From contig NW_015971547.1 of the NCBI RefSeq assembly GCF_000182565.1, forward strand, positions 601,339-665,338: a stretch of DNA of 64,000 nucleotides, read 5' to 3'. The position numbers were made by a program, and so were the translations under genes. Shown here in pieces: positions 59,482-64,000 of this stretch (within the stretch, counting starts at the first letter, position 1; each line of letters begins with the position of its first letter). Below the pieces are notes generated by a model that ran no database searches, was not told where the DNA came from, and saw only the letters and a program-made list of their open reading frames with translations. Source of the DNA: Spizellomyces punctatus DAOM BR117 (Eukaryota > Chytridiomycota > Chytridiomycetes > Spizellomycetales > Spizellomycetaceae).

Positions 59482-61020
59482 CGGACCGGACGTAATAAAA
59501 GCGCGACGCGTTGGAAGAGAGGAGGAAAGGACGGTGAGAGGGCACGGGCCCGGATTAGCGAGTGACTAGTGAAGTAAAGTTTGGAAAAATGGAGTTTCAG
59601 GCGCCTTCTGCACCTGCCCAAGGGGGTTCTAAAGAAAACGCCGAGAGTTGGTTGGTCTGCACGAAATACTCAAGAAACATATTGAACAAAAACAAACCTG
59701 GAAGAATCCCCGGAAGGAGACGAATGTTAAGTCGACTTGGGAAGTACGTGGTTGCAGGTGCACTTCTGGGGTAACCCGAAGTGCAAAGTTACAAGATGAG
59801 GGCGAATACCCTGATGATTTGAGACCGAAGAGCACAAAGCCTTCGGCTTAACCGTTAAAAGATTGCGCGAAACAAGAAGCGAGTGGAAGAATCCGTTTTG
59901 TTTGAACGGAATCCTAAAAAGTAGGCAAAAGATGTTGGGTAGAAAATGTTGGGGGGACTACAGTTGGGGGGGCCCCTTTTATAGTCGAGGTTAAGCACGA
60001 ACGAAGTGTGAAAAAAAGACGCGCCGATTGATTCCATAATGCATTTTGGCCAGTTTGCGAATCCCGTTTGTTTTCTTGGGGACAATACGAAAACAAAGAC
60101 GCTTTTCGCCAAGATCCCCCCCAAAAATAAAAAACCTCGCCTTGGCCTCTCCCCAAAAATAAACCTCCGCCTTGGCGAATGGTTACTTTTTTTTATGGTT
60201 GGGGGGGGGGCTCTTGTTGTGGTATATCGGGGCTGATGATGGATGAAAGACATCCCAACCAGCCAATGACGACGCTAGTCCAGAACAATCGCTGGAAGCA
60301 TTTATGGCTGTTCTTTGTGATGATTTGGTTATTCCCCCCCCCCCCCCCAAAAAAAAAAAAAAGAATCAGAACAAAACGATCCAACGTTCCAAACTGCGGG
60401 AATCGACCAAGGGTAGTTCAACTGCCTTTCAGTCTCAAGACTCGTTGAATTTGGTAACATTTGCAGATCTGACGTCGACTTTTCTTCCCGTCATGGTTCA
60501 GTATCTCGCACAATATTTTGAATGAAGTATATAAAAGCTAATTGTGGCATATGTCATCTTCGTGTGCCGCTGCACCGCTCTTCAATGGCGACTTTTTCTG
60601 GTCCGTTTTGTAAACATGACATCCAGAATCCAGTGGATACTGGACATAATGCTCAACAACTCTACAACCGTAGCGGTTGTAGGGAAGGTTGCTCCCAAAA
60701 ACTTCCTCTGATGATTCGCTTAGGCACACATTGCGAGATATCTACGAAAATCACTGGCACACTCTGGCAAAAAGAGGCTCGCAATGTTGCCCCTTTAAGG
60801 CCAGCAGAGGCAGCGATAACAAAAGGCGTCCATGTTTTGACAGCCACACTAATGCAAACCTGTCTCCGCACACCCGGCACCGACTATGACGTCAACAGCT
60901 ACAGGCTCATCAGTGGTTTGAGTTCTGAGCAAGTCGATCAATGACCGACAAGTATTAATTAGTGTACTATTTAACAACGATCATTGATGAACTACGGCCA
61001 ATATATCAATTCCCAGTAAA
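59482..61020. other. 1.5 kb upstream of ODC, homopolymer-rich
   Basis: The stretch between the ODC start and the RIC1 stop is the second largest gap. It contains G10 at 60201-60210 and C15 followed directly by A14 at 60334-60362, plus several shorter C, G and A runs. A plus-strand ORF of 140 codons (60522-60944) shows no motif. ODC promoter elements and the RIC1 3' UTR must lie here. Confidence 0.5.
60334..60362. repeat. C15A14 homopolymer pair
   Basis: A run of 15 C is followed without interruption by 14 A. It lies between genes, about 0.85 kb upstream of ODC and 0.66 kb past the RIC1 stop. Length is likely variable and prone to sequencing error. Confidence 0.9.
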
Positions 61021-64000
61021 CTAATCAGTGACCGCTTGGGACTCTGTTTCCTCCTCGCCAACATTGTCTTCCATTGCTTTCAACAATTGACGATAACCGC
61101 GGCTATGCGTGAAGACGTCAAGCACTTCAGCGCTGCAATTCAAAAATCAACACGTCAAGGCTGGGGCAACACTCACCAATTGGTGCCTAACATGAGAGCC
61201 CTCCAAGTTCCAAGTAGAGTGCGTCCTTCTTCGTCCTTCAAAAGATCACGTAAAATGTTCAAGTCCATGAGCATGCTGGCGAGCAGAATCGCCCACTGTC
61301 TACAACCGGATTTCAGGGTGGCTTGGAGTAATACCCTGGTTATAAAACCGTGTTGTGAGTCGGGTACCAGATTGACAGCCGACATAGTCAGTTACATACC
61401 AAATTTCAGAGACTTCGGGTTTTGAAAGTCCACCTGGATGAATGCCCGACATTCCGCTCTTCGTGGGAGAGAAAGTCGTCTTAGCTCTCCTGCGCAGCAT
61501 CTGTGTTGAGGCGCTCAGAGCCGGATCGCTGTCGTCCCGCGACTGTAAACGTCCGGCTTCAGTAGCACCCCCGTCAAGTGCTCGTGCAAATGTGCCATCC
61601 GCGTAGGCATACGTTTTCCGACGAATAGTAGTCTGCGGATCGGAACTGGCTTTGACGATTGCCTGAATCTGTTTCATGTCATCTATCGATAAACGAAATA
61701 CTTATGAGGATTGCTACCGAACATCTCAGGCTACTTGATCAACCTACTTGGCCAAGGCCATTGAAATTGCTCATGTATTGAAGCAAAAGCCATTGGCATA
61801 TCGTCTATCAAAGCAGCTCGATTCCTAATGAGCAATGGCACTCTGGTAAGCAACTGCCCGCAAAGCAACATTATCTCAACAAGGAGTCCACGTACCGTTC
61901 CTTTTCCAACCATACCTCCATCGAGAAATCTAGGGCTACGGCAAATCGACCGAAGGCTCTCAGTCGATACTTCCTCAACAGTTGCCGCGCGTGCTTGCTA
62001 ATAAGGATCTCCAGATAGAACTAGCAAGCATTGCGTCAGCAGACAGTAATTCACACGAGATACAAATAACCTACGGAGTCGCTCATTCTCGCTTCATCTG
62101 TGGCGCTATGTAAGACGCCTCGAAAGATAAGCGTCCTAGGTCGAGGTAGCTGGTATAAACAAGTCCTTACTTGGATTTTTGCGTTTGATCGGTAGTCTTT
62201 GACTGGCTGTTATCGAAAGCCGCAAAATTGCTATTTGATCGAATAATATCTCGATAAATCTCTCCTTCCGCTCCTAATTATTATTACCACAGCATTATTA
62301 ACGGCCGCTATGTCGACGAGACGCTAAATATCTATACCGTCGATGGACGTTAAAAATCGCACAAGCTCCTTGCCCGTCTGCCAAGAATGATATTAAGCAA
62401 CAGTGATGGCAAAAGACAACCCACTACAGTCTCGTCGCACCTCAAAGTCCTCTAATTCAAACGCTCGCTCTAACAGGTCCACTGCCAGCTAACGGAAGCC
62501 CGTTTCCAGCGGGTTAGCATATCTCACATTTCAATGAACTACGTAGAGGAGTCCAATTGAATAGAGTACCTTCCCACTGACTGTCGCGGGTTCCAAAGTT
62601 TGGATTATGATTAAATAAGATGTCGCCGTTTTCAGAAAACCGTTCTCAAGAGATTTCTATTCGAATCCGCATATATCATTAGCAAGTCGTTTAGCATGCA
62701 CTTCACTTCTCGTTGCAACCTTAAATAGTTCCTTAGGGTCCCCTGCAATCGAAAAAAAATACTCCCATAGTGCAACTTCCGTCTTCCGTGCGCACTGGAC
62801 AATTATATCCAAGTAATCAGGAAAATGCTCCAAGAAACGAATCACGCGAGGTAGAATGGCATCTAGAACAACAGTTGAGCAAAGCAATCCAATGAGAGGG
62901 AATTTGGCTGGCGATTGAACCAATGTTACCTGGAGAAAAGCCAGCATATGTTTCGGCTTCAATTTCCAAGACTTGATGCAAAAGTACCTCCAACGCGTGA
63001 TCAAAATACGCCAAGTGTCGATAATAGTCCGCAAATGTGATTGCCTCTTTTTCTGACCTTTACACAGCAGAATGACGATATCAGGAATGGGGCGAGTATT
63101 TAAATTGAGAGGTGGATGTGAAACTCACCCTTGGCTCAGCATGTAGCGGATCATTGTGTGCAAAAATAGATGCGTCTACAACGACAGTCAGACCCAAGTA
63201 AGGAGCAGGTGTTCACGTGTGAAAACTCACCCTAAGGTCAAGCCTGTATAGAGTGCAATTCATCGCTGTTCTTACTGTCATGCGCTGATTGACACCGGCT
63301 ATTATTCCCCGGTGCATCATTATGGCTACCCGCTGCATGTAAGTGAAAAGAGCCAGCACATCATGCAAAACACTCAGTGTCGCTTACTGAGGGGGTAAAA
63401 GTCCACATGGAGTTGTAGGGATTCGGTGAGGTTTTCTTTCGGCACCAGGGCGGATGTTTCATCACTCGTGAGATTTAGGTTAACCCAGATCTGGCGGAAT
63501 GGCCACATCAGCTTTTAGCATTCTATCGCACAATACATGAACGAAATCGTAGGACCTTGAAACCGGAGGCATCATATGCCCAGAGGGAATTCACCAAGTC
63601 ACCAACGCGATCTTGATGCCTGGACACCCAGAAGAACTCGATCTTGTCTGAGAGCCCAATCATTTCCCATCCACCATCCCACTAGGACCAAATACGTAAG
63701 CCAAAATGCATTAGATGGTATATAGTTCATTAGCTCACCAATTCGCGCAGAATGCTGAGCTCTCCGCAGCTCAAAATGACCACCGGTGCATGTATGATAT
63801 CCTCAACCGTCCCTTCACCTAGCGCAATATTGAGGGATTCGCAATCAATGAATACATGGGATCAACTTACCAGCCGGTGAATACCACGAAATGCTTTGGA
63901 CTGAGGACGGATTCATTATAACTCCTTCCAGGGATATTTGCTGTTGAAGGGCCAACCTTACACGTTCAGCTGTGGAAAATACCGAACGAAGAGCGATTAG
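61021..64000 (-). CDS. RIC1: Ric1, subunit of the Ric1-Rgp1 exchange factor for Ypt6 (C-terminal part)
   Basis: The gene enters from the right edge and ends at 61021. The RIC1 domain is visible: LPRVIRFLEHFPDYLDIIVQCARKTEVALWEYFFSIAGDPKELFKVATR, spliced in frame over an intron with a CTAATGAT branch point to KSLENGFLKTATSYLIIIQTLEPATVSGK, then a DLLERAFELEDFE exon. Towards the C terminus QWAILLASMLMDLNILRDLLKDEEGRTLLGTWRALMLGTN joins the last exon (61132-61021, AEVLDVFTHSRGYRQLLKAMEDN). With Rgp1, Ric1 activates the Rab GTPase Ypt6/Rab6 at the Golgi. The segment at 63870-64000 (LALQQQISLEGVIMNPSSVQSISWYS) is also open and in the same orientation. Many small exons lie between; their borders were not all determined. 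The N-terminal beta-propeller is outside the window. Confidence 0.88.

Noticed and set aside
60522-60944. 140-codon plus-strand ORF between ODC and RIC1
   Set aside because: Cys-scattered sequence without domain pattern or splice context; the opposite strand is also partly open.
1-64000. tRNA, rRNA, CRISPR array, transposon or virus-derived genes
   Set aside because: No tRNA box pair, ribosomal signature, regularly spaced short repeats, transposase, reverse transcriptase or capsid-like ORF was seen while reading; weak or unusual RNA genes could still be missed without a covariance search.

Overview
The window is nuclear DNA of a eukaryote with a compact gene layout: about 21 protein genes on both strands, many of them interrupted by short GT-AG introns (about 50-80 nt, often with a CTAAT or CTGAC branch point). 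Gene content points to a fungus: Sec16, Spf1, Sds3, an ISWI ATPase, Ric1, a Mug70-like CBS/PB1 protein and a HAM1-like N terminus. Two large class C GPCRs, together with MRNIP and OB-fold repair-like proteins that I believe are rare or absent in yeasts, suggest an early-diverging zoosporic fungus (chytrid-like). The lineage is inference from gene content. I found no tRNA, rRNA, CRISPR array or transposon.

Left part (1-18 kb): a partial HAM1-like gene (-), then 2.6 kb with no supported gene, Arp3 (-), a GNAT acetyltransferase (+), a CBS/PB1 tail-anchored protein (+), an MRNIP-family protein (-), a single-pass membrane protein with PPxY (+), the P5A ATPase Spf1 (+) and the Sin3/Rpd3 subunit Sds3 (-).

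Middle (18.6-29.5 kb): the most striking region is a head-to-head pair of large paralogous receptors. Each has a signal peptide, a beta-helix-like ectodomain (Pmp-type GGA(I)/FxxN repeats in one, looser versions in the other), an EGF-like Cys cluster, a class C seven-helix domain and a cytoplasmic tail. They share one 0.4 kb intergenic region.

Right part (30-64 kb): the Rad6 E2 enzyme (+), a DUF1764 protein (-), a 750-residue OB-fold/zinc-ribbon protein resembling shieldin SHLD2 (+), an RPUSD1-like pseudouridine synthase with a long acidic tail ending in a CaaX box (-), seryl-tRNA synthetase (+), Sec16 with a 38-residue tandem repeat and a zinc ribbon (-), a monoglyceride lipase with an apparent one-base frameshift in exon 1 (+), a VAP/Scs2 protein (-), an SLC43-type transporter (+), an ISWI remodeler (-), ornithine decarboxylase (-) and the C-terminal part of Ric1 (-, running off the right edge).

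Themes: secretory and ER-contact functions (Spf1, Sec16, VAP, Ric1), chromatin and DNA damage (Sds3, ISWI, Rad6, MRNIP, SHLD2-like), and translation/RNA (SerRS, pseudouridine synthase). They are not arranged as a cluster; most neighbours share only divergent promoters or closely spaced 3' ends. Exon boundaries were assigned by hand from splice signals, phase and family similarity, and were checked for reading frame where coordinates are given.
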